A DNA stretch of 64,000 nt from Gigaspora margarita (Eukaryota; Glomeromycota; Glomeromycetes; Diversisporales; Gigasporaceae), in the NCBI GenBank assembly GCA_009809945.1, contig WTPW01000370.1, positions 318,857 through 382,856 on the forward strand, written 5' to 3'. Position numbers and translations under genes: made by a program. The notes beneath the pieces were generated by a model. The model made no database searches, was not told the origin of the DNA, and saw nothing but the letters and a program-made list of their open reading frames with translations. Positions 10,984 to 22,626 of this stretch are shown here, piece by piece. Position 1 is the stretch's first letter. Each line of letters opens with the position of its first letter.

Positions 10984-11300
10984 AATGCCTATTTCCACCA
11001 TGGTTTTTTGCTATTTCCGTCACAAGTTACACAAAATTTATATTACATTTTGCTGGTATGATCTTTCTATTTTGGGGATAGCCAGTGCTAGCACGTGACT
11101 GACAACCAATCCAAATTGTAAATTTTGATCGTCACCGACGAGACAAAACAAAGAAAAAAGTGAAAAACACCAAAAATACAAGAAACAAGGTCTAAACCTG
11201 TATCAGAGCATTAATAAAAAATGCCGGGAAGGCAATTTTACCTATAAGACATCCCTAATCCTAATTCCTAACTAATCCTTACCCTAATTTTAATTAAATA
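10984..11300. repeat. Partial relative of the 19083-20707 element
   Basis: The left end (GGTAATGCCTATTTCCACC, TTTTGCTATTTCC, AGTTACACAAA) matches the termini of the foldback element at 19083-20707. The right part has CCCTAATCCTAATTCC, complementary to telomere-like sequence. A matching right end is not evident. Confidence 0.5.
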
Positions 11301-11349
11301 ATAAATAACACACAAAGACACCTGGCTTTAACGGTGCAGTTTACTGGTT

Positions 11350-11735
11350 TTTGCCTTATTGTCCGAAGCGTAGCGAGGACTCATTCTTTTTGATCACATT
11401 TTGAATGCACGTCTATGCAATGCCAGTGGCTGCGACCAATAAAATTCAAGATTTTCTTGGTCCCGTGACGATCTGCAGTCAGTGTACCGGCAATATACAA
11501 AAAATACGTAGTTAAGTAAAATTTTTTTATTATGTAGATCAACCAACTATTTAATAATAACAAAATAGTAAATAATAAAACATTCGCTCAAATTACATAC
11601 TGAACCTTCACTCAAAAGTTGCTTACTGAACCTTTGCTAACTTTTTCTCAAATTATTTTTTTATATAACTTACTAAACCTTCGCACAAATTACTTACTGA
11701 ACCTTTTGTTCAAATTAATCTAGCTTCGGACATTT
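11350..11735. mobile_element. TTGTCCGAAGC element with internal minisatellite
   Basis: ATTGTCCGAAGCGTAGC at the left and GCTTCGGACATTTATCAG at the right are inverted ends, shared with the shorter copy at 35698-35885 (including the downstream CTAGT.TAGTTTGT part). A 24-27 bp minisatellite fills 11580-11725. The minus-strand frame at 11381-11563 is not supported. Confidence 0.6.
11580..11725 (-). repeat. 24 bp minisatellite (TTACTGAACCTTCGCTCAAA)
   Basis: About five units of TTACTGAACCTTCGCTCAAA plus TTAC, partly interrupted. The complement is the minisatellite at 63875-64000. Read on the minus strand the unit would encode the octapeptide V-S-N-L-S-E-G-S. Confidence 0.7.
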
Positions 11736-12144
11736 ATCAGATTCTGATTTCCTAGTATAGTTTGTGGTATGTTGGTCTTTCCGGTTTTTTTATATTATGC
11801 GTATTGCAGGATCAACAAACCAATTTCCTCGTAATTATATAAAATGAATGATCTACATCCTTAATCAAATCGAACCCAAATCTATTCTAGATTCTGAATG
11901 AGGAGCACTGGACGCTAAGTGTCAGGCACAAATACTGTAAGTGCATTTATTGTTTTTGATTGTTATTCTCTAATTATGATTATGTATGTGCTTAAATTTT
12001 ATATTTTTGATTTTTTTCGCCGCGTAGATAAATTGATAATCATTGATCATCAAAGTCCATAATGAAAAAATCATAGTAAAAGAATTTAATCATTTCTAGA
12101 TTCAAATGAAATCTTGTGATTCTGTAACATGGTATATGCCATAA

Positions 12145-12235
12145 CTAGCACAGGCCAAAAGATGCCAATCAGGTACAAATCAGGTTAAAATCAAGGCACC
12201 TTATTTGTACCCGATTGGCCATCTTTATAGGCCTA
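12145..12235. repeat. Small foldback (AGGCC ends)
   Basis: CAGGCCAAAAGATGCCAATC followed by AGGTACAAAT is matched in inverted order by ATTTGTACCCGATTGGCCAT and AGGCCTATG. Arms of about 35 bp with a few mismatches and a short loop. It may be a tiny MITE; no clean target duplication was seen. Confidence 0.55.
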
Positions 12236-12291
12236 TGTATAAGGATGGAACGGCTACATCTATAGCTAGTTATAACCAGCTATAGCCATAG

Positions 12292-12734
12292 CCCTGTAAG
12301 AAAAGTGGCACGTGTGATATCCGTGCCATTACGGGTATACGCGTGAATTTTGGACCGCAAATGGACCGGATTTTGCAGCAGTTTACTAAGCCAAAATACA
12401 CGTATTTTGGCACGTTCACTAAAATAACGGAAAGGCACGGGATAGTGCACCGTGTTTGACACGTGAGGCACGGGATGGTTTCTTTTCACCGTGCCATTTT
12501 TGGCACGTTCACCCGTAAATTTTGAACAGTAAATGGACCGGATTTTGCAGCAGTTTACTAATCCAAAATCCACGGATTTTGGCACGGATTTTTGGCACGT
12601 TTTTCTACGGAAATTGCAGTGAAGGAACGGTTTGTGGACCGTGATTTGCACGTGAAATTTTTTGCGGAGGCACGTAATGGTTGTTTTTCCCGTGTCATTT
12701 TGGACCGTACCACGTGCCACTTTTTCTTACAGGG
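12292..12734. mobile_element. CCCTGTAAGAAA MITE, 443 bp, CACGTG-rich
   Basis: Inverted ends CCCTGTAAGAAAAGTGGCAC and GTGCCACTTTTTCTTACAGG (plus G) are flanked by TAG on both sides (12289-12291, 12735-12737), a possible 3 bp target duplication. Inside, a unit of about 75 bp containing ATGGACCGGATTTTGCAGCA is present twice, 172 bp apart. GGCACGT and CACGTG motifs are dense. The 146-codon minus-strand frame spans the element because of this structure and shows no protein family. Confidence 0.8.
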
Positions 12735-13327
12735 TAGGCAATATTAGCTGAACCGAGGGATTTAGCTAACTGGCTAAATTATATCCGATGCCAGAGATTT
12801 TTTAACTTTCTGGCTTTAGTAAAAAAAGAATGAAAACATGTTCGAGACCTGTGATTATGTAACGTGATATAAAGTGTGACTGGTAATGGGGATTATAAAA
12901 GCATATAAATACCTCGATCACTATATCAAGATCATGGAGGATTTAGTAAAAATACCTTGATTGTATGTGTACAAGCAGAAATTACTTTTTGACCAATACC
13001 CAACAGCTCAGGATCTTTTATTACTAATATCACTTGTACGCACGGCATGGTTAACGTTAAACTTATTGGCACACATGATGAGCGTTGAGGCTGGGTTAGA
13101 GGCAGAATATAATAGAATTATGTGATACTGTGCAATAAGTATATGCTGTATCGTGCATTCTCTGCAAATAAGATTGTCTGGCATCTGCTATTACTTGGTT
13201 TATCTCTATCTATTTTAAATCTAATTTTATTGGTTGAGTCCAATTTGTAATAATATATATTTATAATAGAAATGCTAAACCATAATTTGTGGCTGCTTTA
13301 AAAACAATTTGATCTGACTGTATAATA

Positions 13328-14570
13328 GGGTTGCAATTAATGATGCCTGGCGAAACTATTTTTGCAATGACGAAAGGTTTCGTCATGGTTTCGTCTGACG
13401 AAACCTCTGACGATTGACAAAACCTCTGACGATTGACGAAACCACTGACAATTGACGAAACCACTGACAATTGCGAAACCTCTGATGATTGACGAAACCA
13501 TGACGATTGACGGCTCAAAGTCTGAAAAATTTTGACGCAGCCTTTATTTTGATAAACGTTTGAATTTTTTAAACTTTGAGCAACGGTATCCCGACAACCA
13601 CAAAGTCAATTTTAATGAGCTTTTTTTTTTTATTTGAATTCTACAGATTCGTAAATGCAAATAAAAAAAGAAGACCATCGAATTTGGCTTGGTGGTTGTC
13701 AAGATATTATTGCTTAAAGTTTTTTAAAATAAAGGCTGCATCATAATTTTTTTAAATTTTGAGCAACGATATCTTGATAGCCATCAAATCAACTTTGATA
13801 AACTTTTTTTATTTAAATTCTACGAATCTTTACAATTCAAATAAAAAAAGTTTTCGAATGACATGGTAATAAGTTTTGCTATTTATTGCTACTGGTAATC
13901 ATTACCAGTGTTGCTATGTCTCAAAAAAAAGTCTGAAAAAAAATTTGACGCAGCCTTTATTTTGATTAATCGGTTTGAATTTTTTAAAAGTTTGAGAAAT
14001 AGTATCTTGACAACCATCAAGCCAAATTCGATATACTTGTTTTTTATTTAAATTCTACGAATATGTAGAATTCAAATAAAAAAAGTTTATTAAAATTGAT
14101 TTGGTAGTTGTCAAAATATCGTCATCAAAATTTAAAAAATTCAAAAATTTTGGGGGAATGAAAAATTTTTAATACATCTTTATTTAAATATTTTAATTTA
14201 TAGTTAAATCGCGTTATATTTTGTATCAGCCAAAAGTTTATTATCGAACTACATTTTTTATTACAATGACCATCACAAAATTTATCACGTGTCCCACTAT
14301 TTTCAAAACAACTGTAATAAATTTTGCGTTGTTTTTTGTTTTTACATTTGTTTTGTTACATAAAACTTTGAAATTCTATTGGTTCCGACGTACAATTTTG
14401 ATCTTCAGCCCAGAAATTGCTTAATCATCATAGGTTTTGACAATCGTCATAGGTTTTGTCAATCGCTATAGGTTTCATCAATCATCAATTTGTCATTTGG
14501 AAGTCACTTTACGAAATGGTTTCATCAATCATCAATGACAAGGGTTTCGTCACTCGTCAGGAGTTGCAAT
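13328..14570. mobile_element. Composite foldback with GACGAAACC minisatellite ends
   Basis: The left end (13380-13520) has tandem units of about 20 bp, TGACGAAACC(T/A)CTGACGATT. The right end (14425-14560) has the inverse, GGTTT(C/T)(G/A)TCAATC. Between them a palindromic module of about 200 bp (GACGCAGCCTTTATTTTG, GACAACCA(T/C)CAA, AAATTCTACGAAT) occurs three times near 13545, 13740 and 13930. The frames at 13261-13518 and 14221-14424 are by-products of the repeats. Confidence 0.65.
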
Positions 14571-14779
14571 GCCAAAATACAAGTTTTATCATGTCATGAG
14601 AAAGCTTCAGTCTTGAGATTCCTAAACTAGAGCATGTCAAATTCATATTTAATTGTTGTCATAGCTGAAGCTAAAAATTTTAATTTAAATAGATCATTCA
14701 GTGACTTTATCATTTTAGTCAACAAATATTTCGCCAAAATCACTTTTTTTTTTATTTTTTTTTATTTATTTTTTTTTTT

Positions 14780-15020
14780 TTGCATCAGTGGACTGCATTA
14801 GTAAGTAAAGTCTGAAACAAAAGTTTCTGTAGCAACTCATTGTAGAAATTATAATAATTTCAATACCAATTAACCTGATCTTAATCACATTGATTACCAG
14901 AATAACAAATAAATTTTATAACAGAACTTTTACAATAATTTAGAGTAAAACTATGACAATTCCTATACTAACTCATACTTAGTCACTATTTGCACTGCAT
15001 TAGTGAGTAAATTCTATAAC
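14780..15020 (+). repeat. Degenerate 80-105 bp satellite, block 1
   Basis: Units read roughly TGCATTAGTAAGTAAATTCT, ATAACAGAA(T)TTTT, ATAGTAACT, GAAATTAT(A/G)ATAATTCCAA, TACTAACTC. The same units recur at 16206-16620, 18470-19075 and 20700-20890 in this orientation and in 62270-63460. They appear reversed at 49790-50190 and 52550-52880. Units are much diverged. Confidence 0.6.
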
Positions 15021-15024
15021 AGAT

Positions 15025-16010
15025 GTTATCAGACATAGGACATGCCCAATCAATTGCTGTCTATAATAAAATCTATAATAAAAACATATAAATTACTATA
15101 AGCATTAAGGTAAAGATTCTTTTAAACTTAACTTATTAACTTAAGATTAAATTTTATAGTTATATAGAATAAAAAACGGAGAAAAATTAAGCTTAAATCA
15201 AGTTGAAATTTTGTTAATTTTGCATAATTTCAAAATGTAACTTTGTCAAAACAAATATTTACTAATTTTAATTCAAAAATTTTATTAAAATTATGCTCTA
15301 AACAACTTTATTTAGAAGCAAAATATAGATTATCTTGACAAAAAAATAAGTTAACTATATTCTAAAGTTAAAATTTTTGTTTGTTAATATAAACCCTTTT
15401 TTATTAAGATAACCTGTTTTAGGCTTCTAAGTAAACTTGTTCAACATGTAATTTTATTCACATTAAGGTCAAATTGCATTTTTTTAAACCTTTTACTAAA
15501 TATAAAATGGTGTTAAAGTTAACATCATTTTTCACTTAGTAAAAGGTTCAAAAAATATATTTTGACCTTAATACAAGTAAAATTATATGCTTAATAAGTT
15601 TACTTAGAAGCCTAAAACAGGTTATCTTAATAAAAAAGGTTTTATATTAACAAACAAAATTTTTTAACTTTAGTAAATAGCTAACTTATTTTATTGTCAA
15701 GATAATCTATATTTTGCTTCTAAAGTTTTTAGAGCATAATTTTACATATATTTTTTGTTTTAAAATTAGTATATATTTGTTTTTGACAAAGTTACATTTT
15801 GAAATTGTACAAAATTAGCAAAATTTTAACTTGGTTTTTTAGTTCAATTTTTTTGTCTTTTCTTGTTCTATATAAAATTTAATTTTAAATTAATTAGTTA
15901 AACTAAAAAGAACTTTAGCTAAATTTTATAATTAATTTATGTTTTATTATAATTTTTATAATAAACAACATTTTGATCTATTTAAGTAAACATGTCCTAT
16001 ATCTGTTATA
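15025..16010. repeat. Giant near-perfect palindrome (about 985 bp)
   Basis: The sequence folds on a centre at 15517/15518 with almost no loop. ATAGGACATG at 15035-15044 pairs with CATGTCCTAT at 15991-16000, exactly symmetric, and the middle reads TGGTGTTAA-AG-TTAACATCA. Paired blocks include GAAGCAAAATATAGATTATC and AGCCTAAAACAGGTTATCTT with their complements. Identity looks about 85-90% by eye. It is non-coding, and the transcript would form a long double-stranded RNA. Confidence 0.8.
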
Positions 16011-16087
16011 GTAACTTATAACAAAAACACAAAAGTTCTAATGCAAGCTAACTCAAACTTAACTACATAATGTAATAACAGCTAGTA

Positions 16088-16203
16088 CCATATTTGCATA
16101 TAATAACGCACAGGGATAAAATTACAAATTTCAGTCTAAATTAAGCTTAATTCAGGCCAAGACTCGAAATAACGCCCCAGCCCACTATTATGCGCAAATA
16201 CGG
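16088..16203. mobile_element. TA-flanked mini element, 116 bp
   Basis: Ends CCATATTTGCATATAATAAC and TATTATGCGCAAATACGG are inverted, with TA at 16086-16087 and 16204-16205. The CCRTAT-type end and TA duplication fit the Tc1/mariner-like MITE group that also includes 25732, 26307 and 33370. Non-coding. Confidence 0.7.
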
Positions 16204-16205
16204 TA

Positions 16206-16620
16206 AGTTCTGCAACAGAATTTTTGCAGAAACTTACAATAGAAATTATGATAATTGCATTATTAATTTAACTACTATTGGATTGTATTGGTAGTAAGTT
16301 TCACAACAGAACTTTATAGTATAAATTATGAAAATTCTAACTAATTTGATCTTAATCACATAGTTTAGCAATGAAACAACAAGTAAATTTTGTAACAGAG
16401 TTTTTTATAGTAACACATAAATGAAATCATGATAATTCCAATATTAACTTGACTATGTGTATCCATTATTAATAAGTTCTATAATTAAATTTTTTATAGT
16501 AACTCTTGGTAAAAATTATATTAATTTAAATATAACTATCTCAAACTAAATATATACTTTAGTTAAGTTAATTTCTATAACTTAATTTTTATATAGAGAC
16601 TATTACATTAGCAAATTTAT
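16206..16620 (+). repeat. Degenerate satellite, block 2
   Basis: Four units, with ATGATAATT-like anchors near 16248, 16328, 16427 and 16514, spaced 80-99 bp. It belongs to the same family as block 1. It lies between the TA element and the large element at 16612. Confidence 0.6.
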
Positions 16621-18384
16621 AATAGCGTAATTTTACGTAAGATATTACGAACTGTAATATAAACAAAATATTACGTAATATATTTTGAAATATTTCGAAT
16701 TATCAAATTTCCAAAATATTACGAAAGTAATTTCAAAATATTTCGAAATAGGTTAACGAAATATTTCGATCCCTTTCAAAATAATTTAGGACTAGGAAAC
16801 CAAGCTGGATCAGAATCAGTAGGTCTGTAACCTGGATCGCGCATTAGACTGATTTTTTGAAATAGTTCAAAATAATTCGATGATATTCAAATTCTGTACT
16901 ACAAGATCAGATTAGATCTTTTGTTTATAATTAGATCTTCTATTTTTTTTCTTTCACTTTTTTGTTTTTATTTCGTTTCATTTTTTATTTTCGTTTCTTT
17001 TTTTGTTTTCATTTCGTTTTTTTGTTTTTATTTTTATTTTTAATTTTTTTTTAATTATTTTTTATTTCAGCACTTTTACAAGACACCTTTGCAAGAAGAT
17101 ATACAACATTTTGAAACCTTGCGCATGTCTACTCAGACTTCTAACATATTCAAGAACACCAAGAATGCTTCTTTAGAGAATGATTTAATTAGGCGCAAGT
17201 TTTCGCAAGTTTTCGCAAGGTTTTGCAAGTTTGTGCAAGTTTTTACAAGGTTCCGCATCATTTATTTTTTCATTTCGTGTTTTTTGCTTTTGTTTTCTTT
17301 TGTTTTATTTAAATTTTTTTTTATTAATTTATTATATTTCAGAACTTTGCAAGAACAGAACTCTTACTTCCTGGCACTTTGCAAGAAAAACAACCGAGAC
17401 TTTTTTGGTACTTCACGACTTTTTTGGCATTTTGCAAGAACATTAACATGACTTTTGCAATTTCTGAATTTACAAAAACGCGAACTCTTATGAAGATTTG
17501 GGGCTTTGTTTATTTTTTTTTATTAGTTTGCTTACACTTTTTGTTTTTTTTTACTTATTTTTTTAAATTTTATTTTAGTTTATTTATTCCTAACTTCTTC
17601 GAAACTTTGCGACTTTCCTCGGCAATTTGCAAGAACCAACACTTCTAAGAAAACGTTCTTATTTTGAAGTTTTTAGAAAAAGAGTGCGAAATGAAGTTTA
17701 TAGCCAAAACAAAAGAAGTAGTCAAAGTGAAGACAATAGAAAACAAAGAAGCGAAGATAATAACTAACTGTGGGTGAGTGAAAATAAGTGTGTAGGGCTA
17801 GTTTTTTGTATATAGTGATAGAATTAGAAGCGAAGAAGTGCGAAAGTATTTAAAATAATATATAATAATGTAAAAATAATACTGTAAAAAATGTATAATA
17901 ATTAAAATATAATATATAATATAATATGTATAATATATAATAATAATAAATAAAAAAATAATAATAAATAAAAAATGTAAAATTTTTAATAAATTGTGAA
18001 ACCTTGCGAAATAAAGTGAAAACCTGTAAAAAAGCATGATTATGTGAATATGTATATCATTTATTTATTTTTTAAAAATTTGCGAAAATTTGCCAAATAT
18101 TGCGAAACAATGTGAAATAATCCAAAATATTGCGAAACAATGCGAAAATATTAAAATATTACCTCCTGCGTGCATTAGTTTATTGATCTGCATGAGTACG
18201 CGATCCCTGTAGGGGGAGGTAATTTGCATTTTTTTATTTGGTATATTTTGAAATATTTTGAAATAATAACCATAATATTACCATAATCTAATGTAATATA
18301 TTACGTAATAAATTGTATCAAATGTAAGATTTTTGTAATATTACGGGCTGTAATATCTTATGTAAGATTACGTATATATAATTC
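16612..18384. mobile_element. 1.8 kb TIR element with T-rich left half and A-rich right half
   Basis: Inverted ends AGCGTAATTTTACGTAAGAT with ATTACGAACTGTAATAT at the left and ATATTACGGGCTGTAATATC with TTATGTAAGATTACG at the right. Inside the ends lie FB-like AAATATTTCGAAATA motifs and a second inverted pair (ATTACCTCC ... GGAGGTAAT). From 16920 to 17640 long T-rich stretches alternate with three TTTGCAAGAAC-bearing segments, each preceded by a TATTTCAG- or TTTTAG-like acceptor. From 17650 to 18130 it is A-rich. Overlapping frames of 71-120 codons exist, but none resembles a known transposase. Confidence 0.6.
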
Positions 18385-18469
18385 GCTGATGTATAATAAC
18401 TCTTTAACAAATTATATATATTGTATTAGTAAGTAATATGTAACTTAATTCTTTATAGCAAATTATAAA

Positions 18470-19075
18470 ATTTTTATATAACCAATTTAACTATACTGTG
18501 AATATTAGAAGAGCAAGTAAATTTTTCAGCATAATTTTTTTACTATAGAACTCAACCTTAAGAACTGTGTATATCAAATTAGAGAGTAAATTCTATTAAC
18601 AAAATTTACAATAGCATATACAGTCAGGTTCTATAAATGCATAGTAAAGGGCTGATAAAAAACCTTGCATTTAAAGAGATATTGCATTTAGGGAGATAAT
18701 ATCTATAAGTAACATATGAGTTGGAACCAAGTCAAGCCATACATTTAGAGAGGTTATGCATTTAGAAAGGTTGTATTTAGGGAGGTCTGATTGTAGTAGA
18801 AAATTATATCCCAATATTAACTTAACTACTATAAGTACTGCATTAGGTAATAAGTTTTGTAGCAAAATTCTTTATAGTAAATCATTATAATTTTAATGCA
18901 ACCAACTCAATCTCAACCAGGAATAGCACACAAGTTCTATAACAATTTTTATTTAGAAATTATGAAAATCATTCAATTTTAACTACTGCTTTAGCAAATA
19001 AATTCTATAAATAAATTCTTTACAGTAAACTGTAATAGAAATTATAATAATTCTAGGGGGCTACTGTTTCTACAT
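18470..19075 (+). repeat. Degenerate satellite, block 3
   Basis: Same units as blocks 1 and 2, interrupted by a local duplication near 18650-18790 with repeated TTGCATTTAGAGAG and GGAGGT motifs. No gene. Confidence 0.55.
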
Positions 19076-19223
19076 GGTATTTTGCTATTTCCACTATAGT
19101 TATACAAAAATTTCTATTTTTAGAATTCTCTCTAACTTGAATTTTAACTCTAATTCTAATCCTACTCTAAAACCTAATAACAGATAAATAAACCTTCCTT
19201 GGCCTCTAATTGAAAGTTATAGA

Positions 19224-19588
19224 TAGTGTTCTGCAGATCTGATCAGAGGATCCGAATCTGATCCAGATCTGATGGTCAGATCAGATCCAGATCTGCAATT
19301 TATAGGATCTGCTGAATCTGAATTCAAATGAGGATCCGGTCTAAAGGATCTATTTGGATTTGTTCACGTTAATTAGTTTCTTATAACAAAAATTTTTTGC
19401 CAACTCAATATAGTTACATATAGTATCAACCAATCATATCATACTAGCTGTGTAACTATATCAGATCCGGATTCAGATCCAAATTTTTCTTATTCAGATC
19501 TGAATCTGAACTTGGATCTGATCTTGTTTTTTGAATTCAATTTGGATTTTTAAAAAGATCTATCTGATCCAATCTGTGCAGAACACTA
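19224..19588. mobile_element. hAT-type MITE, 365 bp, AGATCTGATC-rich
   Basis: Ends TAGTGTTCTGCAGATC and TCTGTGCAGAACACTA are flanked by GTTATAGA (19216-19223) and GTTATAAA (19589-19596), an 8 bp duplication with one mismatch. The subterminal regions are packed with GGATCTG and CAGATCC in both orientations, which resemble transposase-binding repeats. It is non-coding and nested in the 19083-20707 element. Confidence 0.85.
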
Positions 19589-19754
19589 GTTATAAAGCTC
19601 ATTTTTCTAATTCTAATGGTAGTTCAATCATCAAAATCAGCCCAGTGGATCCCAACATACTTGGGATCAAAGAAGAGAATTTAAGGATCAGCATATTCAC
19701 TATAACACAAAGTATAGAAAATTCTATTAAATAATAATCATGATTTGCACAGAA

Positions 19755-20110
19755 TTTTATTATCACAATTGACTTTGAGTTTTTAAATAAAGTTGTTTTT
19801 TGGCCCAAAAAATGCTAGTTTCTTAAAACATAAGTTTCTTAAGACATATTTTATTATTTTCTTAGTAAAATTTTTACTACAATAAAAACACTTCTCAAAA
19901 TATATATAAAGAAAACAAATAAAGTTAGAAAAAATGTTGTCAAATAAAAAATTATAATTTTATTATCACAATTGACTTTGAGCTCTTAAGTAAAGTTGTT
20001 CTTTGGTTCAAAAAATGGTAGTTTCTTAAAATAAGTTTTATTAGTTTTTTAGTAAAAATTTTCACTATTATAAAAAAAAAACATTTCTAAACATATTTAA
20101 AGAAAAATAA
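19755..20110. repeat. 203 bp tandem duplication (about 1.8 copies)
   Basis: TTTTATTATCACAATTGACT starts at 19755 and again at 19958. AAGTTGTT(T/C)TTTGG and TAGTTTCTTAAAA follow in both. It lies inside the 19083-20707 element. Confidence 0.8.
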
Positions 20111-20699
20111 ATAGTTTGTGTAATAGTAAATTTGCTAATCTTTATGTTCTCTTCTTTGATCCCAAGAATCTTCAAATTCACCAGACCAATTTTGATAATT
20201 TAACTATTATTAGAATCAGACAAATGAGCTCTACAACTTTAACTAGGAACCAAAGAAGGTTTACTTATTAGTTTTAGAGTTAGAAGTATAGTAAATTTAT
20301 AATATATTATATTAAATTTGTTAAATTTAACAGGTTGTGATATCATAGGTTAATATTTAAAAAAAATTAAAAATTATTATTGGTTAGGGTTGAGTTCAAA
20401 CTAATATTAAGGTTAGAGTTAGGGGCATATATATATGCAAAATTAAGTGCTAAAAACTTTTAATTAGAAGCCTGAATTTAGTTTATATAATGAAATTTCA
20501 AGATGTTTAAAATTTTTGATTTTTTTGTAATTTTTCTAATTTTTGTTCATTTTATTATACAAGATCCTGTGATCTGATTGGTCAATCATACTAAACTGTG
20601 ATATCATAACTTGCAATATTTAGCAACTTTCTTATATTAAATACTAAAATAAAAATTTGTGTAACTATAGTAGAAAAGCAAAATATCATAGTTGAAATA

Positions 20700-20890
20700 G
20701 GCATCTCCTAATTCTAATATAGCTAACTTAATCTTAATCACATCTAAATGGTGAGTAGGTTTTGCAACAAAAATTTTTATAGTAGCTTATAGTAAATTAT
20801 AATAATTTCAATACTAACTCAATATTAACTACTAGTATTTACTGTATTAGTAAATTTAATATTAGAATACTATTAGAATTCTTTGTCTAA
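20700..20890 (+). repeat. Degenerate satellite, block 4
   Basis: GGTTTTGCAACAAAAATTTT, then TATAGTA, ATTATAATAATTTCAATACT and AACTCAATATTAACT: two units of the block 1 family. Confidence 0.55.
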
Positions 20891-21329
20891 CTTATTCTTT
20901 GTTTATTATATTCCTGTTTTCAATTAATTTTACTTATTAGTATTATAATCTATTATTATTATCATTTTGAAAAAATATAAACAAAGCACAAGTTTTATTT
21001 ATCCTGTACACACTGCCATATTTACAATTGATCATTCAAATAATATAAATAAAAATAATTTAATTATTTTTATTTTCTTTTTAATATATAATTAAAAATT
21101 AAGTCTTATTCTTATTTTGTGCAATAAGAACAGATTAATATAAACAATTTACAAAAGATAAAATTATTTTCTTTTAAATAATGTTTATACTCTTATAAGT
21201 TTCTTCTAGTAACCTACAAATCATTACAATATAGTACCAATAAAAATTTGTACATGTATCACAAATTAAGTCAAATGCTATTTAAAAACTGCAAGTGGTC
21301 AATAATTTATTTGCATGTACATTGCTAGT
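20891..21329. other. AT-rich, no feature seen
   Basis: No gene, no clear inverted or direct repeat beyond simple AT runs. Confidence 0.5.
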
Positions 21330-21660
21330 TGATCTAAAAAAGTGTGTTTTTGTGCTATATTAATATAGTCCTTTTTAGAACTCTATGTTTTATTTTGCAT
21401 TCTATATACTTTAATCTATGAAAAAAGAGGTTTTTTAAATCAATATTAAAATAGAGTTATTTTTAGAACTTTTTTTATTCTATACTCTTAATTTTATATG
21501 TTTAGGATGAGGGTCTTTGTTGTATATTATCTATCTAAAGAGTAAAAATAAAGAAGACCCTATTTTTAAAGATTAACAAATATAGAGTGCAGAATAAAAT
21601 AATGTTTTAAAAATATTTATTTTTAATAAAGTACTCTTTTTGTATAGATTAATGATATAG
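21330..21660. repeat. Foldback
   Basis: TTTTTAGAACTCTATGTTTT and ATTTTGCATTCTATATA pair with TATAGAGTGCAGAATAAAAT and AATGTTTTAAAAA. Near the centre GAGGGTCTTTGTTG pairs with AAAGAAGACCCT. Diverged arms of about 160 bp; non-coding. Confidence 0.55.
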
Positions 21661-21902
21661 GTACTAAAAAAAATATTATTATTATTATTTTTTTATTACA
21701 TGCTGGATCACAAAACATTTAGTAGCATACAAATCTTTATTAACTCATATTAATTAATAGGGCCTTTCTTAATTGTAAGGCCCCTTACATATCAAGAATC
21801 TATATTCATTATTACTATTACAGTAGTGTGGCTATTCTAATTAGATTAACCAATAATGTTCTAATTTCTACATTTGAATTTTTACTGGATAACCTAATTA
21901 CA

Positions 21903-22010
21903 ACTAGAAAATTTACTAGAACTGTTCAAGTTTCTTTTGACCAGAATTTTGCTAAAGGTATCCAAGTTTTTTCAACTAGAATTTTACTAAAGGTGTTCTA
22001 GTTTTCTATT
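21903..22010. repeat. 35-37 bp tandem repeat, three copies
   Basis: ACTAGAAAATTTACTAGAAC, ACCAGAATTTTGCTAAAGGT and ACTAGAATTTTACTAAAGGT begin successive units at about 21903, 21940 and 21975, each ending in a CAAGTTT- or TAGTTTT-like part. Confidence 0.6.
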
Positions 22011-22626
22011 AAAGCATCCTGTGGAAGTTCTGTGTGGCTAAACTTCAATTGTGATCTTAGCATAGTTTTTTATCTTTCTGTAAGCTCAAGTGTGAGCAGC
22101 CTAACTCAAACTGGCAGAATTGCATTGGGAACTTGGAGTGCAACAACTATGCTATTGACCATAAGCAGAATTCTATTTTTAATATACTATAGAACAAAAA
22201 CTTTTTTTTTTGCAAATTAATGATCTATATAATGCAACATAAAAAATATGATAAAACCTTTATTTTAATGTAGTACTAAAACAATTCCTTTTGTATAACT
22301 TAATAACATGTAGAATTGTAGTATAAAACTAAATATTAAAAATAGAAACTTTATATAACCCATAATAGAAATAACAAAAAAAACTATAATAGAAATAGTA
22401 ATTCTTTAAAAAAACTATAATAAATATTTTATTTAATTAATACAATTTTTAAAACATTTATATATTATAATTTTAAGTAATTTAAGTCACTTTTTATTTA
22501 ATATTATAATTAAGATAATTTTGAAGTCTAACAATCTTACTATACTAAAAAGTTCACAATATAGCAATAGAATTCTTTTAACTCTAGTACTCAAAGATAT
22601 ATAATTAAATTTTCTTTGCTTGCTTA

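Larger units (their letters stand above)
19083..20707. mobile_element. Foldback element carrying a nested hAT MITE
   Basis: Ends GGTATTTTGCTATTTCCACT and ATAGTTATACAAAAATTT at the left match, inverted, AAATTTTTGT.TAACTATAG and AGCAAAATATCATAG at the right (20650-20707). Inner arms also pair: TTCTAATGGTAGTTCAATCA near 19608 and CTTGGGATCAAAGAAGAGAA near 19660 pair with 20160-20250. A MITE sits at 19224-19588 and a tandem duplication at 19755-20110. The frames around 19531-19808 are by-products. It contains GGTTAGGGTTGAG. Confidence 0.6.

Noticed and set aside
12280-12720. 146-codon minus-strand frame
   Set aside because: It coincides with a TIR element and contains an internal DNA duplication; no protein family pattern is present.
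13261-13518. 85-codon minus-strand frame rich in Ser/Val/Gln
   Set aside because: It is a translation of the GACGAAACC minisatellite at one end of a foldback element.
17089-17648. Three overlapping plus-strand frames (71-120 codons)
   Set aside because: They run through T-rich tracts (poly-Phe/Leu) in a TIR element and overlap in different phases; no transposase motif seen.
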